In this document: positions 36,474-45,261 of the stretch, piece by piece | Layout: each line of letters opens with the position of its first letter | Numbering within the stretch: the stretch's first letter is position 1 | Source: an uncultured Alphaproteobacteria bacterium | Lineage (GTDB): Bacteria; Pseudomonadota; Alphaproteobacteria; HIMB59 | Reading direction: 5' to 3' | Length of the DNA stretch: 64,000 bases | Assembly: GCA_902610175.1 (NCBI GenBank) | Contig: CACLUR010000001.1 | Span: forward strand, 372,001 to 436,000 | Made by a program: the position numbers and the translations under genes | The notes under the pieces: model-generated | What the model was told of the DNA's origin: nothing | The model's database searches: none | What the model saw: the letters and a program-made list of their open reading frames with translations, nothing else

Positions 36474-36975
36474 TCTTGTAATTATAACTTTTAAGTCTTT
36501 TTACTAATTGTAGTTCTTTAATTTCACCAGTATTTTTTTTTATCTCACTCCAGGAATTAATATATAGATTAATCTCGCAAAATGCACATGTTGGAAATTT
36601 TATTATTTTATCTTTTGCAATATAGTTAATTAAATCAATAAAAGCTGGATTATGACCTACTATCATTAAATTTTTGTTAATTTTAATTTTTTTTATCCAT
36701 TTAATTAAATCGTTAAAGTTGAAAGTATATAGTTCACTTTCAAAATTAACTTTAATTGAGTCTTTAAATATTTTTTTGCAAGTCTCTTGTGTTCTTTTTG
36801 AATTCGATGAAAAAATTGAGATATCTTTAAAATTTAGTTTTTTAAAAATATGCGTTGCCATTACTTTGCAACTAAAAATCCCCCTCTCAGATAATGGTCT
36901 TTCATGATCGTCTAATTCTAAATTTTTCCAAGAGGATTTAGCGTGACGTAATAAAAATAGTTTTTTTTCAATCAT
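36466..36975 (-). CDS. SixA-type phosphohistidine phosphatase
   Basis: This small histidine-phosphatase protein has 169 residues. The RHG-like motif LLRHAKSSW (His11) is followed by HERPLSERG, and MIVGHNPAFIDLINYI supplies the second histidine. SixA enzymes dephosphorylate phosphohistidine in phosphorelay proteins. Overlap with ppk, whose intermediate is also a phosphohistidine, is suggestive but unproven. Only 11 bases separate it from the divergent ppx frame, so promoters must lie inside neighbouring coding sequence. Confidence 0.85.
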   Translation of the reverse strand: MIEKKLFLLRHAKSSWKNLELDDHERPLSERGIFSCKVMATHIFKKLNFKDISIFSSNSKRTQETCKKIFKDSIKVNFESELYTFNFNDLIKWIKKIKINKNLMIVGHNPAFIDLINYIAKDKIIKFPTCAFCEINLYINSWSEIKKNTGEIKELQLVKRLKSYNYKNE

Positions 36976-36986
36976 CTGTTAAATAT

Positions 36987-38447
36987 ATGCAATATAATAT
37001 GCTTAATAAAAAAGATTCTATTGCAGTAATAGATATAGGGTCAAATTCAGTAAGATTGTGTGTATTTAGGGGCAATATGAGAAGCCCTGATGTGCTCTAT
37101 AATAAAAAATTTTTTTGTGGGTTAGGTGAATACCTTCCAAAAACAAAATTGATCAGCAAAGAGGCTGAAAAAAAATGTATCAACTCAATAATTTTTTTTA
37201 ACTCAATAATTGAAGAAATAAAACCTAACCACTCTGTCGCTTTGTGTACTGCAGCAATTCGAAATGCTTCTAACAAAAAACAAATTACAAATAAGATACA
37301 AAAAGTTTTTAAGGGAAAAGTTTTAACTTTATCTGGAAGACAAGAGGCCTCCTATGCCACACTAGGCGTTCGTTCTGCAATACCTAGGGCCAATGGGACC
37401 ATTATTGATATGGGAGGTGGCAGTCTTGAATTAGCACAAATAACACCACATAAAATTAAAAATATATCTTCTTTTCCTTTGGGTATATTAAACTTCACTA
37501 AAGAACATAAAGAGCATAAAAAAATTAACAAAGAAATAAATTCAAAACATAAAAATCAAAAAATCTTCTATTTAATTGGTGGAGCATTTAGGACAATTGC
37601 AAGATGTTATATTTATTTTAATAAATTGCCCTTTAATGAAATACACAACTTGAGTATCTCTCGGAAAAATTTTTATGAATTAAAATCAGAATTACAAAAA
37701 ATTGGGATTGACGACCTACAAAAAATTCCGAAAATTTCTGTCGACAGAATAAAACATATTCATATTGCAATAGAAGTATTGGACAAGGTGTTAAAATTAT
37801 CAAACTGCGAGCAGTTTATTTATCCAAGATACGGGATTAGAGAGGGTTTCATTTACGAAAATCTTCCCAAAAAGCAAAGGCTTTTAGATCCAACTGAAAT
37901 TTCTTTAGAATTAATAGCTAAAAGTAGATGTCGTTTTTTAATATTTAATAAAAAGACTTTTGCTTGGATTAAAAATGTTTATTTAAAATTTATAAATTTA
38001 AAAATGTCCCCTAACCAACTGAGAGTAATAAAACTCTCATGCATTATTTCAGATTTGGGATGGGAGCAAACAGCCAAAATTAGAGCTTCTTATGCATTCA
38101 ACCTAATATTAAATAGTCCTCTAGTAGGAATAGAACAATCAGAAAAAGTATTTATTGCATATTTAGTGTATTTAAGGCACACGAAAAATATCTTAGACCA
38201 AAGGGTTATTGAAAAAGAATTAAGTACCTATTTATCTTATTTATCAAGTGACGAAAAAAAGTTAGCTTATCAGATTGGGTGTGTATTAAATTTTTTATAC
38301 TCTATAACTAAGGGTTCTTCTTTTTTATTAAAACAGCTTGATCTTAAATCTTTAACATTGGCAGAGCAAAAAAAGGTTTCGTCTATTCAAAAAGTACCAA
38401 AATCAGGCAAAACTGAACAGCTTTATAACCTAATTAGAAAATTTTAA
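36987..38447 (+). CDS. ppx: Exopolyphosphatase (Ppx/GppA family)
   Basis: Ppx releases phosphate from polyphosphate ends; GppA relatives hydrolyse pppGpp. The actin-like N-terminal domain has the phosphate loop AVIDIGSNSVRL (about 13-24) and the second loop IIDMGGGSLEL (about 138-148). At 486 residues it has a C-terminal helical region but a reduced HD-type domain. An ATG at 36999 four codons in is an equally good start. Divergent from sixA-ppk, it completes polyphosphate turnover. Confidence 0.9.
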   Translation: MQYNMLNKKDSIAVIDIGSNSVRLCVFRGNMRSPDVLYNKKFFCGLGEYLPKTKLISKEAEKKCINSIIFFNSIIEEIKPNHSVALCTAAIRNASNKKQITNKIQKVFKGKVLTLSGRQEASYATLGVRSAIPRANGTIIDMGGGSLELAQITPHKIKNISSFPLGILNFTKEHKEHKKINKEINSKHKNQKIFYLIGGAFRTIARCYIYFNKLPFNEIHNLSISRKNFYELKSELQKIGIDDLQKIPKISVDRIKHIHIAIEVLDKVLKLSNCEQFIYPRYGIREGFIYENLPKKQRLLDPTEISLELIAKSRCRFLIFNKKTFAWIKNVYLKFINLKMSPNQLRVIKLSCIISDLGWEQTAKIRASYAFNLILNSPLVGIEQSEKVFIAYLVYLRHTKNILDQRVIEKELSTYLSYLSSDEKKLAYQIGCVLNFLYSITKGSSFLLKQLDLKSLTLAEQKKVSSIQKVPKSGKTEQLYNLIRKF

Positions 38448-38500
38448 TATTAGATTAATATTTTTTTAATTAAAATTACATAATCAATAAATCTAATATT
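38446..38500. repeat. Perfect 11-base inverted repeat downstream of ppx
   Basis: AATATTAGATT (38446-38456) and AATCTAATATT (38490-38500) flank a 33-base A/T-rich spacer in the gap before the choice-of-anchor gene. The left arm overlaps the ppx stop. It could be a weak terminator or an operator. The spacer also holds TTAATAT and TTAATTA with an 11-base period, only faintly Pho-box-like. Confidence 0.4.
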
Positions 38501-38523
38501 CTTTGGTATTTGGAGAATAAATA

Positions 38524-40083
38524 ATGAAATTATTATTATCAATGCTTTTAAGCTTTGTTTTTTTCAATGTAAATGCATTGGAACTTAATAAAATCTCAGG
38601 CTATTCAACTTTTTCATGGGACGAAGGTGGATCAGAAATTTTAGCTTACGACTCTCAAAGAAACAGAATATTTGTAACAAACAATCTAACAAAATCTATA
38701 GATGTTTTAGATATTACAAGATTACCATATACAGAAAAATTAATTTCAATAAAACCAAGAGCAGGTGTTGGTGGAATAAACAGTGTTGCTGTTTCAGAAC
38801 AAGCAGGTTTGCTTGCTTTAGCAATCGAGGCAGAAGACAAACAAGACAATGGTGCTGTTTTGTTCTATAATCTTAATACATTAAAATTGGCTTTTGGGTA
38901 CTCAGTAGGTGCGCTGCCTGATAATGTTGTATTTACTCCGGATGGGAAATATGCATTGGTCGCCAATGAGGGTGAGCCAAATGATGACTACACTGTTGAT
39001 CCCAAAGGATCTGTTTCAATTATTGATTTAAACAAATGGTTTGTTGGCCCTAGTGAAGATAAAATCAGAAATATAAACTTTTATTACAATGGGGCTCCAG
39101 AGGGTGGCAGAATTGTAAAACCTGGATCATCTTTTTTGTATGATGCTGAACCAGAGTTTATAGCAGTTAGCGGTGACTCTAAAAGAGCTTATGTAGCTCT
39201 TCAAGAAAATAACGTTATTGCAAAGATAGATATTAGTTTGGGCATAGTTACTGATTACTTTGGTTTAGGCTATAAAGATTGGTCTCAGTCCGCTCTTGAT
39301 GCTTCGAATAAGGATAACAGAGTTAATATACAGCCTTGGCCGGTTAAAGGAATGTATCAACCAGACACCATGGTAGTTGTCAGTAAAGAGATTAATGGTG
39401 AAATGTATGATTATGTTTTAATGGCTAATGAGGGAGATGCAAAAGATTACGATGGATTCTCAGAAGAGGTAAGGGTCGCTGATTTAACTTTAGACCCTTC
39501 AGTCTTTCCTAATGCCTCAGAGCTACAAAAAAAATCAAATCTCGGTAGGTTAAAAACAACTACTACTATGGGAGATGCTGATGGTGACGGTTTTTATGAA
39601 GAAATCTATACCTACGGCGGAAGATCTTTTTCAATTTTAGACGGTAATACCGGACAAATTATTTATGATAGCGGTAATGATATTGCTGTTAGAACAGCGT
39701 TTTCAGGTTTTTTTAACTGGAATGAGGATGCGGGATCTTTTGATGACAGAAGTGACGATAAAGGTGCAGAGCCAGAGGCTCTTACAGTTGGAGAAATTGA
39801 TGGAAGAACAATAGCTTTTGTAGGTCTTGAAAGACAGGGCGGTATCATGATGTACGATATTACTGGTATGGTAAAACCAAAATTTCTTGGATATTTTAAT
39901 GGTAGAAACTTTTTTGGAGATGGTACAAAACAAACTGGTGGTGACATATCTCCTGAATCATTAGTTTTTATACCTGCCGACAAGACACCTCCACTTTATC
40001 ATGTCAGAAAAGGAACTCCTTTATTGATTGGAGCCTATGAACTTTCGGGTTCAACTGCTATTTACGAAGTTATAATTGATTAG
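38524..40083 (+). CDS. Choice-of-anchor I family secreted beta-propeller protein
   Basis: A signal peptide (MKLLLSMLLSFVFFNVNA, cleavage near 18) precedes a propeller-like repeat protein of 519 residues. Family blocks include GGINSVAVSEQAGLLALAIE, GALPDNVVFTPDGKYALVANEGEPNDD, EPEFIAVSGDSKRAYVALQENN and DADGDGFYEEIYTYGGRSFSI, the last like a calcium loop. Homologues are often labelled alkaline phosphatase, but I see no classical phosphatase catalytic motif and do not claim that activity. GGAG lies 8 bases before the ATG. Its place after ppx suggests, but does not show, a role in phosphate stress. Confidence 0.75.
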   Translation: MKLLLSMLLSFVFFNVNALELNKISGYSTFSWDEGGSEILAYDSQRNRIFVTNNLTKSIDVLDITRLPYTEKLISIKPRAGVGGINSVAVSEQAGLLALAIEAEDKQDNGAVLFYNLNTLKLAFGYSVGALPDNVVFTPDGKYALVANEGEPNDDYTVDPKGSVSIIDLNKWFVGPSEDKIRNINFYYNGAPEGGRIVKPGSSFLYDAEPEFIAVSGDSKRAYVALQENNVIAKIDISLGIVTDYFGLGYKDWSQSALDASNKDNRVNIQPWPVKGMYQPDTMVVVSKEINGEMYDYVLMANEGDAKDYDGFSEEVRVADLTLDPSVFPNASELQKKSNLGRLKTTTTMGDADGDGFYEEIYTYGGRSFSILDGNTGQIIYDSGNDIAVRTAFSGFFNWNEDAGSFDDRSDDKGAEPEALTVGEIDGRTIAFVGLERQGGIMMYDITGMVKPKFLGYFNGRNFFGDGTKQTGGDISPESLVFIPADKTPPLYHVRKGTPLLIGAYELSGSTAIYEVIID

Positions 40084-40096
40084 TAATATTTATTTT

Positions 40097-40122
40097 ACCC
40101 TCTCTAAATTAATAGGGAGGGT
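40097..40122. terminator. Hairpin between convergent genes
   Basis: ACCCTCTCTA (40097-40106) and TAGGGAGGGT (40113-40122) form a 10-pair stem with one G-U pair and loop AATTAA. It lies between two convergent genes and touches the stop of the minus-strand gene. No long U-run follows, so Rho-independent strength is moderate at best. Confidence 0.55.
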
Positions 40123-40976
40123 TAGATTAAATAGCTTTTTCTAAACTTGTCATTAATAAGTGCAATAGCTTTTTTTCCATCCTCAAGTGAAATCTTATCT
40201 GGCGGACCCCAAGCAGTTTTATTGACATCAACAATATAAATTTTTTTCGTATCCCTATCTCTTAAAATGTCTAACTCCCCAAAATCTAGTTTAAATTTTT
40301 TACAAAATTCATTTATTAAACTAATCTCTTCATTTTCAAATAAAGAACAAATTGAGACTATTTTTGAATAAACAGTTTTAGATTTAAAGCGATATTCTTT
40401 TTGAGCAAATTTCACGTAAGCTAATACAATTTCATCTTTAACCCATACGACCCTATAATCGATAGCAAATTCGTTATAAATATTATTAATTAATTTTTGG
40501 TAAACCTTATTTTTATAAATTTTAAATCCTAACGAAGAACTATTTATAATCTTCCCGTCATGTTTTGCATTTTGCTCTGATTTTTCTAAAATTGAACCAT
40601 GAAAGTTTTTTGGATCTAAGCTCAGAGAATAACCAAAAATCTCTAAGAAAACTTTATCAACATTAGATTTACTGATGTCAGTGCAATTTTTATTTATTAC
40701 TATTTTTTTTGGATTTCCAGAGACTTGGTAGTTACTATTAGTTTTGTCATAAAAATATAATTCTATGTCAGCTAGTTCTGGGGAGGACGTAAACCTAACT
40801 GGCAAGCCCCATCTAACTTTAGCTAAAGTATAAAGTGGATTCAAAGGCCTTCTAGGGTAACAGATTATTTTTTTTTTATTTGATGAGGTAGATTCATATA
40901 AGCTAATCAAAAAATAAACATCTCTCAGCCCTCGAAGAATAGTACTAATTACGTCTGAAACAGTTATTGATGACAT
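40122..40976 (-). CDS. ATP-grasp-like protein of unknown function
   Basis: I do not recognise a named family. The 284 residues (from ATG 40976; a TTG at 41009 would add 11) end with a metal-binding pattern like ATP-grasp ligases: GELDILRD (E234) and YIVDVNKTAWGPP (D250, N252). An N-terminal part with GLRDVYFLISLYE and a basic centre rich in Lys and Tyr precede it. ATP-grasp enzymes join carboxylates to amines or phosphates. A Pho-box-like site lies 33-50 bases upstream, so phosphate-stress expression is predicted. It converges on the choice-of-anchor gene and is divergent from glnD. Confidence 0.65.
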   Translation of the reverse strand: MSSITVSDVISTILRGLRDVYFLISLYESTSSNKKKIICYPRRPLNPLYTLAKVRWGLPVRFTSSPELADIELYFYDKTNSNYQVSGNPKKIVINKNCTDISKSNVDKVFLEIFGYSLSLDPKNFHGSILEKSEQNAKHDGKIINSSSLGFKIYKNKVYQKLINNIYNEFAIDYRVVWVKDEIVLAYVKFAQKEYRFKSKTVYSKIVSICSLFENEEISLINEFCKKFKLDFGELDILRDRDTKKIYIVDVNKTAWGPPDKISLEDGKKAIALINDKFRKSYLI

Positions 40977-41008
40977 AAATTGATTCTTTAGACCATTACA
41001 TATATACA

Positions 41009-41026
41009 ATGTTAAAGTTTTATTAA
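41009..41026 (-). promoter_or_regulatory. Pho-box-like site upstream of the ATP-grasp-like gene
   Basis: On the minus strand TTAATAA and TTAACAT are separated by AACT, identical to the first two units at pstS. The 17-mer TGTTAAAGTTTTATTAA occupies 41010-41026. It lies 33 bases upstream of the minus-strand ATG, and its last base is the A of the divergent glnD ATG. Confidence 0.65.
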
Positions 41027-43578
41027 TGAAAGATATCTCTCAAATAAAAAAGAAGTATCAATCAAATAAGGTTAAATTATTTCAAAAATTAGCATCAAGT
41101 AATGATGGCTTCTATTTTAATAAAAATCATACAGATCTTGTGGATACAGTTGTAAAAGAAATAGTTAAAGGAATTTATAATATTTATCCAATAGAAGATT
41201 TCTCTTTAATCGCTGTAGGTGGATACGGAAGACATGACTTGTCACCAAAAAGTGATGTTGACTTATTATTTATTTATAAAAAATCTAATAAAAATATTAG
41301 AGATTTTATTACTCAATTAAATAATACACTGTGGGATATTGGATTAGAAGTTGGGATATCTTTTTTAACAATTAAACAGGCATTAATCGATTCTAAGAAA
41401 GATATAAAGACGATTACAAAATTTGTTGAGACTCGTTTTATAATTGGTGATGAAATTCAATACGGTGAGTTTGTTCGGTCCATTAAAATTTTAATTGGAA
41501 AACAAAATCCACTAAAACTCAGCGAATTAAAGCTTATAGAGTTGGTTGATAGACATGACTATCGAATAGGAATTAAAAGTAATTTAGAGCCGAATATCAA
41601 AGAGGGTATTGGGGGTCTTAGAGATATTCATACCATACTGTGGGTATCAATCTTTATGTTTAATATTTATAAATTAGAAGACTTAACGTCTGTTAATATC
41701 TATACCAAAGAGGAAATTAAAGAATTAAAGAATGCTTGGAAATTTCTTTTAACCATTCGAGCATTTATTCATTTATTTAACGAAAGCAAAGGCGATGTTT
41801 TATCTATTGAAAATCAATTAAAAATTTCAAAAAAACTCTCTTACAAAGATAAAAAGAAGGAAAAAGGAGTGGAGATTTTTATGAAAGATTTGTTTGTGAA
41901 TGTTGCAAAGATTAATTCTCTCTTAAGAACCTTTTATTCAAAGCTTCCAGAGGATTTAATAATCAAAACAATTTATAAAAGAAAACCCACTAAAACTAAA
42001 TCATTAGAAAAAGAATTTATAATTGAAAAAGGTTTTCTGAATTTAAAAAATAATACCGCTAAAAACCTTCAACTAAAATGGGCAAACGTCTTTGAAAAAT
42101 CCTTGGAACATAATTTACTCATTCATCCTCGCTTTTTAAAGACCGTCGAGGAAAAAAGAGAAGTTTTAAAAAAAACCACAAATAAACAGCACCTCCAATC
42201 ATTTTTAAATATTGTCGTCTCCAAAAAAAATCCTATACAGGCCCTTCATGATTTTAATGATACCCAGCTATTTAGCGAAATATTTCCTGAGTTTGGCAGA
42301 GTTTGGGGACAAGTGCAGTTTGATATTTATCATCACTACACCACCGACGAACACTTATTATTAACACTGCACAACCTAAATGAGCTAAGACAAAATTCTT
42401 TTTATAATGAAATATATAGCAGGTTATCCTCAAGAGAAGCCCTTCACATCGCTTTACTATTTCATGACATTGGAAAGAAGGGGCCAAAAAATCATTCTGT
42501 TTATGGAACAGAGTTAACCAACAAGATCCTAAAAAGACTTCCTGTATCAGAAGAAGTGAAAGAATTGACATTGTGGTTAGTTGAAAACCATTTATCAATG
42601 AGCGATACAGCTTTTAAAAATGATACTCAAAGTCCTGAGGCAATTGCTAAATTTACTTCTATTGCAAACACAGAAGAAAAAATAAACTCATTGTTTCTTT
42701 TTACCTTATGTGACATTGCCTCTGTCGGACCAAACGTTCTAAACGAATGGAGAATAAGCCTGCTTAGAAGTTTATTTTATAATGCAAGAGATTTTCTGCA
42801 AAGAGGTCTAGATACAAAAACTTATTCTACTTCTGTTCAAGAATCTTTAAAGAAATCAGTATTACAAAAATCTGATGTTAATTTGAAAAAGTTTATAAAA
42901 AATTCAATAAATGAATTTCCAAATCAATTCTGGGAAGCCTTTTCATCAAGAATGATCGTCGATATCTTTAAAATTTACCAAAGAAATAAAAAAGCAAAGG
43001 TTATTAACTCTGTAAATTTTCTTAATTATGAAAATAAAGAATATAGTGCTGTTGTTGTCACAAGTAAAAATAGACCAGGAATTTTAAAAGATATTGTTTC
43101 GGGGTTTACACACTCTCAATCAAATATTCTTAGTTCTAGAATAATATCTTTAAATAACAATCAAGTAATTGATGTGTTTTGGGTAACCAATTTTTTGAAT
43201 AAAGGTGTTTTAGATTTAAACGAACAAAAAAGAGCAGCTAAACATGTAATGAGTGCTCTTGATCAAAAAGATTTTAAACCCTTACGGTCATTTACCAAAG
43301 GTCTTCTAAAACTTACTGTAAATCCTCAAATTACAATTGATAACGATATGAGTAAGCAAGTCACTACTTTTCAAATATTATCTGGCGATAGGCCTGGATT
43401 ATTAATGGATATTTTAGGAGTATTTCATGACAAACAAATAAGTGTCCAATCAGCAAAAATTTCCACATACGGGGAAAAGGTTTTCGATATTTTTCAATTA
43501 ACGAATAGCAATAACCAAAAAATCAAAGATGAAAAATTACTCAAATCAATAGAAAAAGATTTAATGTCAATTTTTTAG
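41026..43578 (+). CDS. glnD: [Protein-PII] uridylyltransferase/uridylyl-removing enzyme GlnD
   Basis: GlnD senses glutamine and adds or removes UMP on PII proteins. The 850 residues contain the nucleotidyltransferase motif AVGGYGRHDLSPKSDVDLL (63-80), an HD hydrolase domain with LLFHDIGKKGPKNHS (near 480) and two ACT domains (about 675-755 and 785-850) that bind glutamine. All are intact, so nitrogen control via PII is expected. In relatives murJ follows glnD; here trpS follows directly. Confidence 0.95.
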   Translation: MKDISQIKKKYQSNKVKLFQKLASSNDGFYFNKNHTDLVDTVVKEIVKGIYNIYPIEDFSLIAVGGYGRHDLSPKSDVDLLFIYKKSNKNIRDFITQLNNTLWDIGLEVGISFLTIKQALIDSKKDIKTITKFVETRFIIGDEIQYGEFVRSIKILIGKQNPLKLSELKLIELVDRHDYRIGIKSNLEPNIKEGIGGLRDIHTILWVSIFMFNIYKLEDLTSVNIYTKEEIKELKNAWKFLLTIRAFIHLFNESKGDVLSIENQLKISKKLSYKDKKKEKGVEIFMKDLFVNVAKINSLLRTFYSKLPEDLIIKTIYKRKPTKTKSLEKEFIIEKGFLNLKNNTAKNLQLKWANVFEKSLEHNLLIHPRFLKTVEEKREVLKKTTNKQHLQSFLNIVVSKKNPIQALHDFNDTQLFSEIFPEFGRVWGQVQFDIYHHYTTDEHLLLTLHNLNELRQNSFYNEIYSRLSSREALHIALLFHDIGKKGPKNHSVYGTELTNKILKRLPVSEEVKELTLWLVENHLSMSDTAFKNDTQSPEAIAKFTSIANTEEKINSLFLFTLCDIASVGPNVLNEWRISLLRSLFYNARDFLQRGLDTKTYSTSVQESLKKSVLQKSDVNLKKFIKNSINEFPNQFWEAFSSRMIVDIFKIYQRNKKAKVINSVNFLNYENKEYSAVVVTSKNRPGILKDIVSGFTHSQSNILSSRIISLNNNQVIDVFWVTNFLNKGVLDLNEQKRAAKHVMSALDQKDFKPLRSFTKGLLKLTVNPQITIDNDMSKQVTTFQILSGDRPGLLMDILGVFHDKQISVQSAKISTYGEKVFDIFQLTNSNNQKIKDEKLLKSIEKDLMSIF

Positions 43579-43653
43579 GTTTTTTATGTTAGTCAATTTT
43601 AGTCCCTCGATATTATTAGATAATTCTGATATCAATTTTAATAATATTTGAAT

Positions 43654-44658
43654 ATGAGCAGTTTCCAAAAAAGAGTTTTTTCTGGTGTTCAACCAACAGG
43701 AACCCTGCATTTAGGTAACTATCTTGGTGCGATAAAAAACTTTGTAGAGCTTCAAAAAGAATTTGAATGTATTTATTGTGTTGTAGACCAACACGCCATT
43801 ACTGTTGAGCAAAATCCAGCTGAGCTTCGCTCAAACACACTTGAGGTATTAGCATCGTTTATTGCAGCAGGAGTGGACTATAAAAAACAAATTATATTTC
43901 AACAATCAAGTGTAGCAGAACACTCTCAGCTTGCTTGGGTATTTAATTGTGTCAGTCGAATTGGTTGGCTTAATAGAATGACACAATTTAAAGATAAAGC
44001 TGGAAAGAATAAAGAAAATGTTAGTGTTGGCTTAATGGTTTATCCTAACTTAATGGCTGCAGATATTCTTGCTTACCTTGCAACGCATGTTCCCGTAGGT
44101 GATGATCAAAAACAACATTTAGAACTGTCAAGAGACATTGCACAAAAATTTAATAATGATTTTAAAGTAGACTTCTTTCCACTGCCAGAACCACTTATTT
44201 ATGGAAATGCGACAAGAGTTATGAGCCTTCGAGATGGAACTAAAAAGATGTCAAAATCTGATGCATCTGAATTTTCTAGAATTTTATTAACTGATAGTGA
44301 TGATGATATAAGTTCTAAAATAAAAAAGGCAAAGTCTGACTCAGACCTTATTCCTGATGACAAGGATCAATTACAAAATAAACCTGAATGCTTAAATTTA
44401 ATTAATATTTTGTCCGCTTGTTCAAATGAAAGTATTGAAAAAACTCTAGTAAGTTATGCTGGCAAAGAATACTCAAAATTAAAAAATGACCTTGCAGACA
44501 AATTAATTCAAGTCATAGGACCAATTAGAACCGAGATATTAAATCTTCTCAATAATAAAGATGAATTGAATAAAGTCCTAGATATGGGCAGCGAAAAAGC
44601 ATCCACAATTGCAGGCCCTATTCTCAAAGAAGTCTATAAGATAGTCGGTTTTAGATAG
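43654..44658 (+). CDS. trpS: Tryptophan-tRNA ligase
   Basis: TrpS charges tRNA-Trp. The class I signatures are GTLHLGNYLGAI (HIGH-like, near residue 17) and KKMSKSDAS (KMSKS, near residue 195), with the dimer-interface and Trp-binding segments between. I take the ATG at 43654, giving 334 residues (MSSFQKRVFSG); a TTG two codons earlier is also open. The 75-base gap after glnD has no clear signal. Confidence 0.95.
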   Translation: MSSFQKRVFSGVQPTGTLHLGNYLGAIKNFVELQKEFECIYCVVDQHAITVEQNPAELRSNTLEVLASFIAAGVDYKKQIIFQQSSVAEHSQLAWVFNCVSRIGWLNRMTQFKDKAGKNKENVSVGLMVYPNLMAADILAYLATHVPVGDDQKQHLELSRDIAQKFNNDFKVDFFPLPEPLIYGNATRVMSLRDGTKKMSKSDASEFSRILLTDSDDDISSKIKKAKSDSDLIPDDKDQLQNKPECLNLINILSACSNESIEKTLVSYAGKEYSKLKNDLADKLIQVIGPIRTEILNLLNNKDELNKVLDMGSEKASTIAGPILKEVYKIVGFR

Positions 44659-44703
44659 ACACTTTGGCTTGAAATTTCCAATTTTATAGACATATTATTA
44701 GCA

Positions 44704-45261
44704 ATGTTCGTACAAACTGAACCAACGCCTAACCCTGCAACCTTAAAGTTTTTGCCAGGAAAAGAGGTCATGAAAGACGGAACTATGTTCTATCAAAACC
44801 AAGAGTCTGCCTCAAATTCACCTTTGGCAATGAACTTGTTCAATATTAAAGGTGTTGAGGGTGTTTTTTTTGGGTCTGACTTTATCACTATAACCAAAGG
44901 CAAAGATAATGATTGGACGCTTATGAAACCTGCAATTTTGGGTTGTATCATTGAGCACTTTACAATGAACAAACCTATTATCTCAGAGCAATCTGCATCA
45001 ACTGGACATACAATTGATGAGAACGATAGTGATGTTGTAAAAAAGATCAAAGAACTTCTAGATAGTAAAGTAAGACCAGCTGTTGCTATGGACGGTGGAG
45101 ATATCATATTTGACAAATATAATGAGGGAGTTGTATTTCTACAAATGCAAGGGGCCTGTCAGGGATGTCCAAGTTCAACGGCAACTTTAAAAATGGGAAT
45201 TGAAAATATGCTAAAGCATTATATTCCCGAAGTCCGTGAAGTACGACCCGTTGAAGTCTAG
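44704..45261 (+). CDS. NFU-type iron-sulfur cluster scaffold protein
   Basis: The protein has an N-terminal Nfu_N domain (QTEPTPNPATLKFLPGKEV, about 4-22) and a C-terminal NifU-like domain with the cluster-binding CxxC at C152 and C155 (GACQGCPSS). Length 185 fits. Such NFU carriers deliver 4Fe-4S clusters to target enzymes, which here could include MiaB, IspH and Nth. It follows trpS, the usual alphaproteobacterial order, and overlaps the next gene by 26 bases. Confidence 0.93.
   Translation: MFVQTEPTPNPATLKFLPGKEVMKDGTMFYQNQESASNSPLAMNLFNIKGVEGVFFGSDFITITKGKDNDWTLMKPAILGCIIEHFTMNKPIISEQSASTGHTIDENDSDVVKKIKELLDSKVRPAVAMDGGDIIFDKYNEGVVFLQMQGACQGCPSSTATLKMGIENMLKHYIPEVREVRPVEV

Noticed and set aside
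38524-40083. Alkaline phosphatase call for the choice-of-anchor I protein
   Set aside because: Homologues are often labelled so, but I see no phosphatase catalytic serine or metal motif, only propeller-like repeats.
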